Assembly: GCA_013426015.1 (NCBI GenBank)
Contig: CP058998.1
Span: 62,001 to 126,000 of the forward strand
Direction of reading: 5' to 3'
Source of the DNA: Candidatus Fermentimicrarchaeum limneticum
Lineage (GTDB): Archaea; Micrarchaeota; Micrarchaeia; Burarchaeales; Fermentimicrarchaeaceae
Length of the DNA stretch: 64,000 bases
The first letter of the stretch is position 1. Every line of letters starts with the position of its first letter. The notes beneath the pieces are model-generated. The model made no database searches and was not told the DNA's origin. It saw only the letters and a program-made list of their open reading frames with translations. The position numbers and the translations under genes are program-made. Positions 33,433-42,745 of this stretch are shown here, in pieces.

Positions 33433-33630
33433 AACTAACTTTCCAAATCAATATTTTGTCGATTTTTTTGAAAAAAATATAATTGTTTTAAAAATGACCC
33501 AATTTTCAGAAGTGAAAGTCTCTAAAACTTCCCATTACCCATTTTCAAACAGTTTGTTTTATAAACCTTTGTCCCCTAACCTTATTCAACGCTAGCGTGT
33601 AGGCTAGGGGTGGATGTAAGAGGTGAACTT

Positions 33631-34767
33631 GTGCGAATTGCAATGCTAGGGTGGGAATTCCCGCCCTTCAAAAGCGGAGGATTGGGAGTCCACTGCTATG
33701 AATTGACACGTGCATTCGCAAGTAAAGGTGTTGAAGTAGACTTCTACATGCCCAGAACCGAATTCGAGATGAAAGGAACCACTCCTAAGCTGATCCAGGT
33801 TATGCCTGTTTATTTTGGTCCTTATACGGCAAGGGAAGCCTACGGCGTTGACTTCATGGGAAGGGTGATGCAGTACAACATGCACTGCGCCGAGCAGGTT
33901 GCGAAGAACCACAGGGAAAAGCATTATGACTTAATCCACAACCACGACTGGCTTACTGCCAAGGCAGGCATTCTAGCAAAGCAGAAAATCCATAGGCCGC
34001 ATGTTATGACTGTCCACTCCACAGAATACGACCGCTCCTCTCTCGGGCCGAACCAGCAGATTCTTGCAATAGAGAGTGAAGGCGTGCATGCTGCAGACAG
34101 AGTTATAACAGTCAGCCACATGATGAAGAGACAGCTTACTGACAAGTTCGGCGCGGATTGCAGCAGGATAAGGGTGGTTTACAATGGAGTCGACCCGGAC
34201 AAGTTCAAGAAGAAGTGGGATGTGAAGAAATACTCCAAAGAGAAAGTTGTGCTTTTCCTCGGCAGGATGGCGGAGCAGAAGGGGCCCGTGCAATTCCTGC
34301 AGGCAGCCAGGAAGGTCCTGTCAGTCATGAAGAACGTCAGGTTTGTCATGGCAGGCGGAGGGGACATGCTTCCCTACCTGATAAACTACTCGATAGAATT
34401 GGGAATAAGCGACAGGGTCACATTCCTAGGTTACATTCCCGAGAGCCAGCTGCAGGATGCATATGCGAAGAGTGACGTGTATGTCCTTCCAAGCGTTTCA
34501 GAGCCGTTTGGAATAACCGCCCTTGAGGCAATGTCAAGCGGCACCCCGATAATCCTTTCAAAAACCTCAGGTGTAAGCGAGATAACCACCCACTGCCTGA
34601 AGGTCGACTTCTGGGATGTGGACAAGATGGCGGAGTACATCATCGCACTGCTCAGATACAGAGTCCTCAACCACACCATGGGCAAATACGAGGTGGAGGA
34701 TGCAAGGAGATTCAGCTGGGGCAAGGCAGCTGATGAGACGCTGAAGGTGTACGAGGAGCTGGTCTGA
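33631..34767 (+). CDS. GT4-family glycosyltransferase (glycogen-synthase-like)
   Basis: 378 residues from GTG 33631 (AGAGGTGA 4 bases upstream; the longer frame begins at GTG 33610). Motifs: LGWEFPPFKSGGLGVH at the acceptor end, HNHDWLTA, FLGRMAEQKGP, and the donor-site PSVSEPFGITALEAMSSGTP with the E-x7-E pair. It transfers a nucleotide-sugar glucose or similar. The GH57 gene follows directly, so the pair probably builds and trims an alpha-glucan. A TTTTATAAA box lies at about 33555, leaving a leader of some 50 bases. Confidence 0.9.
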   Translation: MRIAMLGWEFPPFKSGGLGVHCYELTRAFASKGVEVDFYMPRTEFEMKGTTPKLIQVMPVYFGPYTAREAYGVDFMGRVMQYNMHCAEQVAKNHREKHYDLIHNHDWLTAKAGILAKQKIHRPHVMTVHSTEYDRSSLGPNQQILAIESEGVHAADRVITVSHMMKRQLTDKFGADCSRIRVVYNGVDPDKFKKKWDVKKYSKEKVVLFLGRMAEQKGPVQFLQAARKVLSVMKNVRFVMAGGGDMLPYLINYSIELGISDRVTFLGYIPESQLQDAYAKSDVYVLPSVSEPFGITALEAMSSGTPIILSKTSGVSEITTHCLKVDFWDVDKMAEYIIALLRYRVLNHTMGKYEVEDARRFSWGKAADETLKVYEELV

Positions 34768-35979
34768 ATGCCGTCCGTATGTTTTTACTTCCAGGTTCAT
34801 CAGCCCATCAGAATGCGGCGCTTCTCTATCTTCGAGGATAACCGTGGAGACCCTTACAAGCTTTACTTCAATGAGAAGCTGAACAGGGAGGTTTTTGAGA
34901 AGGTTGCGAGGAAATGCTACCTGCCTACGAACTCAATCATGCTTGATCTGATACACAAATTCGACGGCAGGTTCAGGATATCTTACAGCATCACAGGAGT
35001 CTTTTTGGACCAGTGCCAGGAGTTCAACCCTAAGGTGCTGGATTCATTCGAGGACCTCGCCAAGACTGGTTGCGTGGATTTCCTGGATGAGACGTACTAT
35101 CACTCACTCTGCAGCATGTTTGCTGACAAGACTGAATTCAAGGAACAGGTTGCGCTGCACACGAAAGCTCTCAGATCATTCTTCAAGTGTAAACCAGTTG
35201 TTTTCAGAAATACCGAAGCGTTATTCACAAATGAGATAGCAAAGCTTGTCGAGGATATGGGTTACAAGGGCATGGTCATGGAGGGATTTGAGAGAATTCT
35301 CGGATGGAGAAGCTCCAACTACCTATACAGCGTTAAGGGTTGCAGTTCAATCAAGACATTCCTTAGAAACTATCGACTGAGCGATGATGTTGCGTACAGA
35401 TTCTCCGCGCGCTGGTGGAGCGAATACCCCCTGACTTCAGAAAAATACGCTGCATGGCTCAGCAGGTGTGAAGGACCTCTCGTCAACATATTCATGGATT
35501 ACGAAACGTTCGGGGAGCACCAGTGGGAGGACACCGGAATATTTGAATTTCTCAAGAAGATGCCTGAAGAGATACTGAAGTATGAAAACCTGGATTTCAA
35601 AACGCCGAGCGAGCTTGTAGCGCTTGACCCGGTTGGGGAGATAGACGTGCCGACCCCTCTTTCATGGGCGGACATAGAGAGAGACGCGTCTGCATGGCTC
35701 GGCAATGAGATGCAGAGGACCTGCTTCCGCATGCTGGAGGGATTGGAACCGATGGTCCGCGATGCAAAAGATGACAAGCTGATTAGGATATGGAGGTTGC
35801 TGCAGAACAGCGACCAGCTATACTATCTGTGCACAAAATCATGGGCGGACGGCGATGTGCACAAATACTTCTCGCCGTTTGACACTCCGTACGACGGTTT
35901 CATAAATTTCATGAATATACTTCAGGATCTAAAGAACATGCTCAAGAATAAGGTTAAGCTTCAGGAGGGTAAGAGGTGA
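34768..35979 (+). CDS. GH57 family glycoside hydrolase (alpha-amylase-like)
   Basis: 403 residues. GH57 signatures: FYFQVHQPIR near the start, DETYYHSL, FRNTEALFTNE (nucleophile Glu) and FMDYETFGEHQ (acid/base Asp). It cleaves or transfers alpha-glucan chains in the cytoplasm; no signal peptide. It begins directly after the GT4 stop, so the two are cotranscribed. Alpha-amylase versus 4-alpha-glucanotransferase or branching activity cannot be decided from sequence. Confidence 0.9.
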   Translation: MPSVCFYFQVHQPIRMRRFSIFEDNRGDPYKLYFNEKLNREVFEKVARKCYLPTNSIMLDLIHKFDGRFRISYSITGVFLDQCQEFNPKVLDSFEDLAKTGCVDFLDETYYHSLCSMFADKTEFKEQVALHTKALRSFFKCKPVVFRNTEALFTNEIAKLVEDMGYKGMVMEGFERILGWRSSNYLYSVKGCSSIKTFLRNYRLSDDVAYRFSARWWSEYPLTSEKYAAWLSRCEGPLVNIFMDYETFGEHQWEDTGIFEFLKKMPEEILKYENLDFKTPSELVALDPVGEIDVPTPLSWADIERDASAWLGNEMQRTCFRMLEGLEPMVRDAKDDKLIRIWRLLQNSDQLYYLCTKSWADGDVHKYFSPFDTPYDGFINFMNILQDLKNMLKNKVKLQEGKR

Positions 35980-35984
35980 GGTGA

Positions 35985-36269
35985 ATGGCTAGGTATAAAA
36001 CAAAACCGTACTCCAACAAACCCTGTCTGCCCGGGCAGGAATTCGTCTTCACCATGCCGGACGGGAGAGAGGTTGGAAAGGCGAGGAGCGTGGCTGATCT
36101 TGTAAGAATGCTGAAGATCGCTCCGTTGTCCTCTGTGCTGCACCATGCGAATGGTGGGCACTTCGCTCCATGGCTGGAGATGATTGGTGAGAAGGAGACG
36201 GCAGGCAAAATCCGAGATATAAAAGGGTCTGACGAAACAGTCAGAAAGAAGCTCGTGCAGGCATTCTAG
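35985..36269 (+). CDS. Small DUF5752-like protein
   Basis: 94 residues. The region FVFTMPDGREVGKARSVADL, then LHHANGGHFAPWLEMIG, resembles DUF5752, small proteins often encoded beside glycosyltransferases. GAGGTGA directly precedes the ATG, 5 bases after the GH57 stop, so it belongs to the glucan operon. A role in glucan metabolism is inferred from context. Confidence 0.6.
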   Translation: MARYKTKPYSNKPCLPGQEFVFTMPDGREVGKARSVADLVRMLKIAPLSSVLHHANGGHFAPWLEMIGEKETAGKIRDIKGSDETVRKKLVQAF

Positions 36270-36806
36270 TCATACCAGAGCATAACCGAGGTATGCCAAT
36301 GCGACGCACTTCAATATCTTGCCTGCAGAGCATGCAAGAAGGAACTCCCAGATGGGGTAATCAAGCGCACCTGCAGCAAGGCCCGCAACATCGAAGAAAG
36401 GGTTCGGGAGTGCAGCTGCTATAAAAATCGTAATAAAGCCATTCCTCTTCATCCATTTTTTTGTTGTTTTATACATCCTAATTTTCTTCTTCTCTATCAC
36501 AACCTTCCCCCCGCATCCCGCAATATAGCCGCTTAACTCACCCAATGCACTTCCAACCCCGCCTACGATGCCCACAAGCAGCGGGTTGAGGGACGCTCCT
36601 GCAACAATAACGCCTGCAAGCCCAGGCAGGGGAATTACTATCGTCGCACTTGAAAGGAACATTATGAAAAACACGCCAATGTAACCCAGCGTGTCCATCC
36701 TCTCCCTTATGAACTCGATAGGCTTTGTTATATGTATTAATGCGAGGATGATTATCAGCCCAAGAAGTGCGAGCAGCTCCAGTCTGATAATATTTTTCTT
36801 TTCCAC
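36270..36806 (-). CDS. VTT/DedA-type membrane protein
   Basis: 178 residues with about five hydrophobic segments. The re-entrant pattern (FLSSATIVIPLPGL, GGVGSALGELSGYIAG and FIAAALPNPFFDVAGLAAG) is the VTT (SNARE-associated/DedA) domain. Members move or scramble lipids, including polyprenyl phosphate carriers in bacteria. It converges with the DUF5752-like gene without a gap. Confidence 0.85.
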   Translation of the reverse strand: MEKKNIIRLELLALLGLIIILALIHITKPIEFIRERMDTLGYIGVFFIMFLSSATIVIPLPGLAGVIVAGASLNPLLVGIVGGVGSALGELSGYIAGCGGKVVIEKKKIRMYKTTKKWMKRNGFITIFIAAALPNPFFDVAGLAAGALDYPIWEFLLACSAGKILKCVALAYLGYALV

Positions 36807-36860
36807 CTAATCACTGACAGCTATTTATATACGCTAAATTAAATTATATCTATTGGTTTC

Positions 36861-39674
36861 ATGCCCCTCAAAATGCTCGAGAAGGAAACTCCTAGAGAAA
36901 TAACAACCGGAGAGCTTGAGCCAGTCCTGAGCAAGCTTGTTGAGAAGAGAAAAAAAGAACAAAAGTTTCGCTCGCTGAAGGATTTGAGATTAAAGGCAGT
37001 GCTAAAAGAGGTTGAGGAGGATACTGCATTCGCGAATGCATTGCTTGTAATGACAGGTTGCTTCTTCCTCCTGATAACCTTCCCGCTTTATCCGCTGTGG
37101 CTGATACCCTTCATCCTCCTGCTTGTCGGGTTCGTCGCCTATTACCACGCACCCCTCGGGACAATAATCGGCACCTTTGTTGCGTTTCCTGCGGTTGCGT
37201 ACCAATCCCCGCTCTTCGCATGGTTCTTCACGCTGGTAATCTCAGTCACGCTGATAACGTCATTCACATACTGGCATGTGATCTCCCTGTTGTTCATAAC
37301 CGTATTCGCCCCATTCAACTCTCTTATGGGCTTTTTCGTACCGCCTCTGATTGCGTTCTCAAGCTTATACCTGGGTTCAAAGAGAGGTGCAATAGTCACC
37401 CTGATAACCGTGCTCATGATACTCATCCTATCCGTTTCGTGGGGGCTAAGCAGCGGTTCAATGGCCAACAGCGCCTTCGTTGTGTACAGTCCTGGCAAGC
37501 TCAGCGATTTGTATGAGCAGAGAGTGCAGGAATTCAACGCTCTGAGCAAACGCACCACCATGCCGAACATTACTCAACTGGGGATTGAGATTGTGTCTGC
37601 CTTCGAAAATCTGTACAAATGGGACAGCATCCAGTATGTAGGAACCTCAATAAACACCATACTAGCGGTGCTGATCGTTCTGAGCCTAGGCGACTCCGCG
37701 CTTGTGCAGATATCCTTCTGGATGGCAGCAGCTTTCCTGACAGGCTCATTATCCGGGCTTCTGGACAGCAGGCACAAGGGTTCCATAGCCGCAGCCTCCT
37801 CCCTGCTCATTCCCATAGGGTATTGGCTCTCCTGCGCAATATCCGAGCAGCCGTTCAACCCCTTTGTGTTCCCAAGCGTGCTGCTGGGAATAGCCGTCAT
37901 CTTCTTCCTTGAATATAACGGGATAGACATCTCAAGAGAGGTTGCAGTTACGAAAATGGATAAGATGGGCAAATTCAGGAAGTTCGGGCTGCAGGACCTC
38001 AGCCTTGCTCCTGGCGTTGAGTCGCTTGACGACATAGGCGACTATGAAGAGACAAAGAAGGAGCTTGTGGAGGCCGTGATGTGGCCGCTTACCAAGAAGG
38101 AATTGTCAACTGCCTATGGCTTGAAGCCACCAAAGGGTATACTGCTCTTCGGCCCTCCAGGTACCGGTAAGACAATGATGATGAGGGCCCTGTCAAGGCA
38201 GATGAAGATAGGCTTCTACTATGTGAAATGCAGCGACCTGCTTTCAGAATGGTATGGCGAGAGCGAGAGGAACGTGAGCGAGCTGTTCAGGATAGCCAGG
38301 ACGAGCGCCCCATGCGTGCTGTTCTTTGATGAGATCGACTCCATAGGCAGGAGTAGGGAGAAATACTCGTCAGATGACGTTGCCCCGAGGCTGCTTGCGC
38401 TATTCCTTTCTGAAATGGACGGGTTCAAGTCCACAAAGAACGTCATAATCGTGGGGGCTACAAACATCCCGCAGGAGCTTGACCGGGCTTTGCTGAGGCC
38501 GGGGAGATTTGACAAGATAATATATATGCCGCTTCCTGACAAGGAAGGCAGAGAAGGGATATTCAGGATACATACAAGGAACTTCCCCCTCTCTGATGAC
38601 GTTGACTTCAGCAAGCTGGCCGAGAAGACCGAGAGGTACTCAGGAGCTGACATACAGAACATCTGCATGGAGGCTGCAAGGAAGGTTGCCAAGATAGCAA
38701 GCGAGAGGAACGAGGTAATACCCGTCTCAATGGAGCACTTCAAATCAGTGCTTGAGACCGTGAAGCCAAGCGTCTCAATAGCCGCATTAGAGGATTTCGA
38801 GAAATTCAAGCTGGACTTTGAGAGGCGTTCCTCTCCAGTGAAGGGGAAGGAGAGGGTTAAGCGGACAAAGTGGGAGGATGTCGTAGGGCTTGACGACGTC
38901 AGGCAGCTGCTCATAGAGGCAATAGAACTGCCGTTGCTGCACGAGGACTTGCTGAGCGAGTACAAGGTAACGCCAATAAAGGGAATCCTGCTGTTCGGCC
39001 CTCCAGGATGCGGGAAGACAATGATAGTGAAGGCAGCTTCAAACGAATTGAACGTTGCGTTCATACACATAAGCGGTGCCGACCTGATGAAGACAGGCTA
39101 CAGCGGTGCCGTAAATGTGATAAAGGAGAGCTTCAACAGGGCTAGAGAGAGGGCACCCGCAATCATATTTATAGACGAGATAGACGCGCTCGCCCCGAGC
39201 AGGGATTATTACTCTTCGCCAGATAACGAAAGGATTGTGGCGCAGCTGCTCGATGAGATGGACGGGGTGAGCGAGCTGAAGCAGGTCATGCTGGTGACGG
39301 CAACCAACAAGCCTGACCATATAGATCCTGCACTGCTGAGGCCGGGAAGGTTCGACAAGATACTGCTCGTCCCGCCTCCGCTTTTCGAGAGCAGGAAAGC
39401 ACTGTTCCACCTAAACCTTGAAGGAATCCCGCTTGACAAGGATTTAAACTTCGATTTCCTTGCCGCAAAGACAGAGGGCTTCACCGGTGCGGATATAGCC
39501 TCAATATGCCAAGAGTCAAAGATGGAGCTTGTGAGAAGCAATCTCAAGGGAAAGAAGGCAACGCTTTCGATGGATATCATGGAAAAGATACTGTCAAAGA
39601 GGAGGCCTTCGGTCACGGTTCAGCATCTCCAGACATACATAAAGTTCATGGAAGAGTATGGTGAAAGAAAATAG
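36861..39674 (+). CDS. Membrane-anchored tandem AAA+ ATPase, Cdc48-like
   Basis: 937 residues. Residues 1-55 are cytoplasmic and charged. About residues 55-355 contain several blocks of hydrophobic helices. Two AAA domains follow: the first has GPPGTGKT at about 430, FFDEIDS and an arginine-finger region (RALLRPGRFD); the second has GPPGCGKT at about 713, FIDEIDA and PALLRPGRFD. The D1-D2 layout is Cdc48/p97-like, but the usual Cdc48 N domain is replaced by a membrane region. It may extract or unfold membrane proteins. It starts at ATG 36861 after an AT-rich promoter. Confidence 0.88.
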   Translation: MPLKMLEKETPREITTGELEPVLSKLVEKRKKEQKFRSLKDLRLKAVLKEVEEDTAFANALLVMTGCFFLLITFPLYPLWLIPFILLLVGFVAYYHAPLGTIIGTFVAFPAVAYQSPLFAWFFTLVISVTLITSFTYWHVISLLFITVFAPFNSLMGFFVPPLIAFSSLYLGSKRGAIVTLITVLMILILSVSWGLSSGSMANSAFVVYSPGKLSDLYEQRVQEFNALSKRTTMPNITQLGIEIVSAFENLYKWDSIQYVGTSINTILAVLIVLSLGDSALVQISFWMAAAFLTGSLSGLLDSRHKGSIAAASSLLIPIGYWLSCAISEQPFNPFVFPSVLLGIAVIFFLEYNGIDISREVAVTKMDKMGKFRKFGLQDLSLAPGVESLDDIGDYEETKKELVEAVMWPLTKKELSTAYGLKPPKGILLFGPPGTGKTMMMRALSRQMKIGFYYVKCSDLLSEWYGESERNVSELFRIARTSAPCVLFFDEIDSIGRSREKYSSDDVAPRLLALFLSEMDGFKSTKNVIIVGATNIPQELDRALLRPGRFDKIIYMPLPDKEGREGIFRIHTRNFPLSDDVDFSKLAEKTERYSGADIQNICMEAARKVAKIASERNEVIPVSMEHFKSVLETVKPSVSIAALEDFEKFKLDFERRSSPVKGKERVKRTKWEDVVGLDDVRQLLIEAIELPLLHEDLLSEYKVTPIKGILLFGPPGCGKTMIVKAASNELNVAFIHISGADLMKTGYSGAVNVIKESFNRARERAPAIIFIDEIDALAPSRDYYSSPDNERIVAQLLDEMDGVSELKQVMLVTATNKPDHIDPALLRPGRFDKILLVPPPLFESRKALFHLNLEGIPLDKDLNFDFLAAKTEGFTGADIASICQESKMELVRSNLKGKKATLSMDIMEKILSKRRPSVTVQHLQTYIKFMEEYGERK

Positions 39675-39866
39675 AATCACCGTCGTTAAAACGAATGCCA
39701 TGTTCGACAACTGACGTAACTTAATCTCAAATTTATAAATTGTAGTTTATATATGTCCGAAACCTTTAAATAGGCTATAAAGTCAATCAACTACGATCAC
39801 CGTTATCGATGCCTGCTGAGTAGTTTTTGGCAGCATATGAGATGCGGCGGTGTATTGGGAAAAATT

Positions 39867-39914
39867 GTCGCCGGTAATTCTTGTAAAGTAAAGGCCCAAA
39901 AAAAAGTTGGCGAC
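39867..39914 (+). promoter_or_regulatory. Structured leader of the S-layer gene
   Basis: TATA-like CTTTAAATAGG at about 39763-39773 would start transcription near 39797, leaving a leader of about 135 bases, long for this genome. GTCGCC (39867-39872) pairs with GGCGAC (39909-39914) just before the GAGGTGA ribosome binding site, suggesting an RNA control or stabilising element. Confidence 0.4.
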
Positions 39915-39933
39915 ATAAAAAAGAGGTGAGAAA

Positions 39934-42564
39934 TTGAAAGGATTGAATGTAAAGAGGATTGCGGCCTTAGCTGCGGGCGCAGCTATACTGGGAGCAACTC
40001 TTGCAGCCGCAGGAGCTGTGACGTATAGCAACACCCCGATTATAAGTGCAGAGGGTGTGCCCCAGGTTAAGATCGTAGTCGGAGCAAAGGCAGCAGCATC
40101 TGACGGTGTTGCCGCAGCCAACATAGCCGCGCTGATTGGGAACTTGGCGTTCAAGTCCCAGGAGGTAACGGCAACTGTTAGTGGAGCTGCAAACCTAGGA
40201 TGCACAGTGAGTGGCGGCGCAGGCGGTGCTGGAACCTGTGCTGTTAGCAACGAGAAAGTCACACTTGAGGTGACTGTCCCAGGCACAGTTGGCGGAGTGT
40301 ATCCGTTCAACACCTACATAAATGACTGGGTAGACAAGAAGTTGGAGAACAGGTTGAAGAGCACAGCGGATGACTATTACAACACATCCCTCGACCTTTC
40401 GCCGTTTGCAAGCAACGTGGGTCCGACGGGTGATACCTACGCTGTGAGGAAGATAACTGCAACAGACTTCCCGGCACTTCAGTCTCCAACAGTGACAGAC
40501 CCCAACGCAAACAAGCAGTACAAAGAAGATCAGAGTCTGTGGTTCCAGGCGCATGCTGAGTACTCGACCACGATAAACAAGAGGTTGCAAGCAACAAACC
40601 CGAAGGGTGCGTACCAGATTGAGTTCACGCATGACCAGGCCGGAATTCCGGTAGGAACATGCGATGCAGCTGTTCTGTCAAACTTGGACACTGCATATCA
40701 GAGCAACGACTCCTACAAAGGAGACTACACACTATGCCCTGACCAGGACTTGACTGACAGGCACAGGGTGCACATAGGGTTCCTTGGCGACTCGTACATC
40801 ATAAGCCAAATGACTCCAGCAACAGGATGCCCAGACCTGAATTCATCCACCTCTGAGTGTGAGGGCGGCTCAGTAAACCTTGCAAAGGAGAGCGCATACA
40901 ACACCGTGCACGTAGGTGAAAACCTCACTGCAGGCGCATATGTGCTGAAACTGGAGGATATTGAGGCTCCACTCGGAAACGGAGCACAGGCAGCAGCTAC
41001 AATTGCAATATACGACTCAACAGGTGCTCTGCTGAAGGAGGACAAGTTCTACCCATCCACGAGCTCATACAGCTGGACAGCTCCAGACGGCTCCAAGGTG
41101 AGGATAAGGGTATACAAGACCAACCCAGGTTACTATGCATACGCAAAGTGGGCTGAGATCGCTGTGTACTCACAGGAGTTCACCCTGACCAGCGGAGACG
41201 AGCTCAACAGCGACAACACGGCGTGGACCGTGAAGCTCATTTGGAGAAACAAGGACCCGACCTACGACAGCAAGGACCCAGATTCGCTGAGGAAGATAGT
41301 ACTATACAACAGCCAGACATCTTCCGATTACGATATGGGCACTGGTGACACCTACGACTTTGTGACATCGCCAGTTGCATACCAAGTCGAGTTTGGCGGC
41401 ATAACGCTAGGAAGCGCGGACTACGACACCCTGTCACTAAGCTTGGTCTACTACAGCACCGCATCACTCGGTTTGCAGACCAACTTCTCTGCAGGCTGCA
41501 GTGCAACAACAACAATCAACAACACCAACGGTAACCTGTTGGAAGTGCGATCACTGGTTAAGGACGCATTCCAGCTGAGCGGTACTGGAACGTTCCAAGC
41601 GCAGAGGTACTACTACTTCCTTGGAAACCAGACCTACGACTCACCAGTAACCGACATCTCTGAGGGAGACGTCATCTTCCAAAAGCCAGGCGGAACCTGC
41701 TGGTACTACATGACACCAACTGCAGTCGTGTACCTTGCAGGGGATGCAACAAGTGACGACGGACCAATAACCTACCACGCACACACCGCCCTTCTTGCAA
41801 ACCTGACAATGCAGGAGTCAGCGTCAACAAGTTCAGGTATAACCAACCTATGGACAGTTCCAATACACAGGGACAGCGACAACAAGGACAAGTTCCTTCT
41901 GACAACCACGGCAACAAAGCAGATCTACTACACCGGTGTCGCTACAGACATCGACTCAGACCTGCAGATAACCTTTGGCTCAGTCGAACCCGGCTACACC
42001 TCCGAGAGGGGTACTCAGTTTACTGATGTATCCACATACGGAGCATCCTTCAAGAGGGCAAGGAGGCTGGGCGAGCTGAAATTCTTCGCCAAGACCAAGG
42101 GCACAGAGGCATCAACTGGAACGACAGTCGGCCCACTTGCAGAAGGCGAGACAGCCAACGTCGGCGGTGGAGTGACCATAAAGGTCAAGGAAATCACCGA
42201 GACAGTTGGAACCTGCACAGTAGGTACAAATGCAGCGTGCACCGTGACCGGCAAGGAGGGTCTATCAGCAACTGCGTCCGTGACAAGCGCGAACGTGAGG
42301 ACACCGCTGAACCCATCCACCAACAAGCTAGTCGTACTGGACAAGGATGCTGACAAGTCCGCTACTTTGATAGTAGTTGGAGGAAACCTTGTCAACACCG
42401 TGGCTGCAGAAGTAATGCAGACCACCACAATCGACCTTTCAAAGACAACGGTCGTTGCGCAGCCAGTCGGCAATTCAAGGATTTTGGTGGCAGGTTACAC
42501 GGCAGCAGACACAGTGGCGGCAGCCGACAAGTTCATCCAGGACTTGATTGCGGCAGCACAATAG
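39934..42564 (+). CDS. S-layer protein
   Basis: 876 residues, starting at TTG with GAGGTGA upstream. The N-terminal stretch (KRIAALAAGAAILGATLAA) and the following GVPQVKIVVGAKAAASDGVAAANIAA are the S_layer_N pattern of methanococcal-type S-layer proteins. The C-terminal stretch (LVNTVAAEVMQ, then GNSRILVAGYTAADTVAAADK) is the S_layer_C pattern. The long middle is rich in Thr, Ser, Tyr and Asp, with N-x-S/T sites. It assembles the outer protein lattice. A strong hairpin terminator follows, and surface-type genes follow downstream. Confidence 0.92.
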   Translation: MKGLNVKRIAALAAGAAILGATLAAAGAVTYSNTPIISAEGVPQVKIVVGAKAAASDGVAAANIAALIGNLAFKSQEVTATVSGAANLGCTVSGGAGGAGTCAVSNEKVTLEVTVPGTVGGVYPFNTYINDWVDKKLENRLKSTADDYYNTSLDLSPFASNVGPTGDTYAVRKITATDFPALQSPTVTDPNANKQYKEDQSLWFQAHAEYSTTINKRLQATNPKGAYQIEFTHDQAGIPVGTCDAAVLSNLDTAYQSNDSYKGDYTLCPDQDLTDRHRVHIGFLGDSYIISQMTPATGCPDLNSSTSECEGGSVNLAKESAYNTVHVGENLTAGAYVLKLEDIEAPLGNGAQAAATIAIYDSTGALLKEDKFYPSTSSYSWTAPDGSKVRIRVYKTNPGYYAYAKWAEIAVYSQEFTLTSGDELNSDNTAWTVKLIWRNKDPTYDSKDPDSLRKIVLYNSQTSSDYDMGTGDTYDFVTSPVAYQVEFGGITLGSADYDTLSLSLVYYSTASLGLQTNFSAGCSATTTINNTNGNLLEVRSLVKDAFQLSGTGTFQAQRYYYFLGNQTYDSPVTDISEGDVIFQKPGGTCWYYMTPTAVVYLAGDATSDDGPITYHAHTALLANLTMQESASTSSGITNLWTVPIHRDSDNKDKFLLTTTATKQIYYTGVATDIDSDLQITFGSVEPGYTSERGTQFTDVSTYGASFKRARRLGELKFFAKTKGTEASTGTTVGPLAEGETANVGGGVTIKVKEITETVGTCTVGTNAACTVTGKEGLSATASVTSANVRTPLNPSTNKLVVLDKDADKSATLIVVGGNLVNTVAAEVMQTTTIDLSKTTVVAQPVGNSRILVAGYTAADTVAAADKFIQDLIAAAQ

Positions 42565-42571
42565 AGTCTCT

Positions 42572-42591
42572 GAAAGGGCGCAAGCCCTTTC
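42572..42591 (+). terminator. Hairpin terminator after the S-layer gene
   Basis: A perfect 8-base stem, GAAAGGGC/GCCCTTTC, with a GCAA tetraloop begins 7 bases past the stop and is followed by a pyrimidine tract containing TTTTT. Suited to stopping or stabilising an abundant transcript. Confidence 0.65.
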
Positions 42592-42687
42592 CTTTCTTCT
42601 TTTTATTTTCACTGACTTCAGCTTAAGCCATGCCCAAAGGAGGAAATCACGTTTTACAATTAAGCTTATATATAAGTCTCTCCATTT

Positions 42688-42745
42688 CTTTTAACCGAGG
42701 CGATCGGATGAGAAAACTTTTAACCGAGGCGATCGGATGAGAAAA
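42688..42745 (+). repeat. 29-bp perfect tandem duplication of a translation start
   Basis: Two exact 29-base copies (42688-42716 and 42717-42745) each contain a GAGGCGATCGG binding-site region and an ATGAGAAAA start. The first ATG (42708) opens a 10-codon frame whose TGA (42738-42740) overlaps the ATG (42737) of the 699-residue gene. A TATATATAAG box at about 42667-42676 precedes both. Confidence 0.92.
42708..42740 (+). CDS. 10-codon upstream ORF created by duplication
   Basis: It reads MRKLLTEAIG and stops in ATGA overlap with the main gene. Its first codons copy those of the main gene. If translated it would couple or dampen translation of the surface protein; it may equally be a neutral by-product. 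Confidence 0.4.
   Translation: MRKLLTEAIG

Noticed and set aside
33111-33609. CRISPR array in the AT-rich gap
   Set aside because: No regularly spaced repeats; no CRISPR-like repeat was seen anywhere in the window.
38219-39070. Minus-strand open frame of 283 codons
   Set aside because: Complementary to the AAA domains of the membrane ATPase; Ser/Leu-rich shadow.
42572-42591. Attachment-site or repeat role for the inverted repeat after the S-layer gene
   Set aside because: Position, tetraloop and pyrimidine tract fit a terminator; no second copy was seen.
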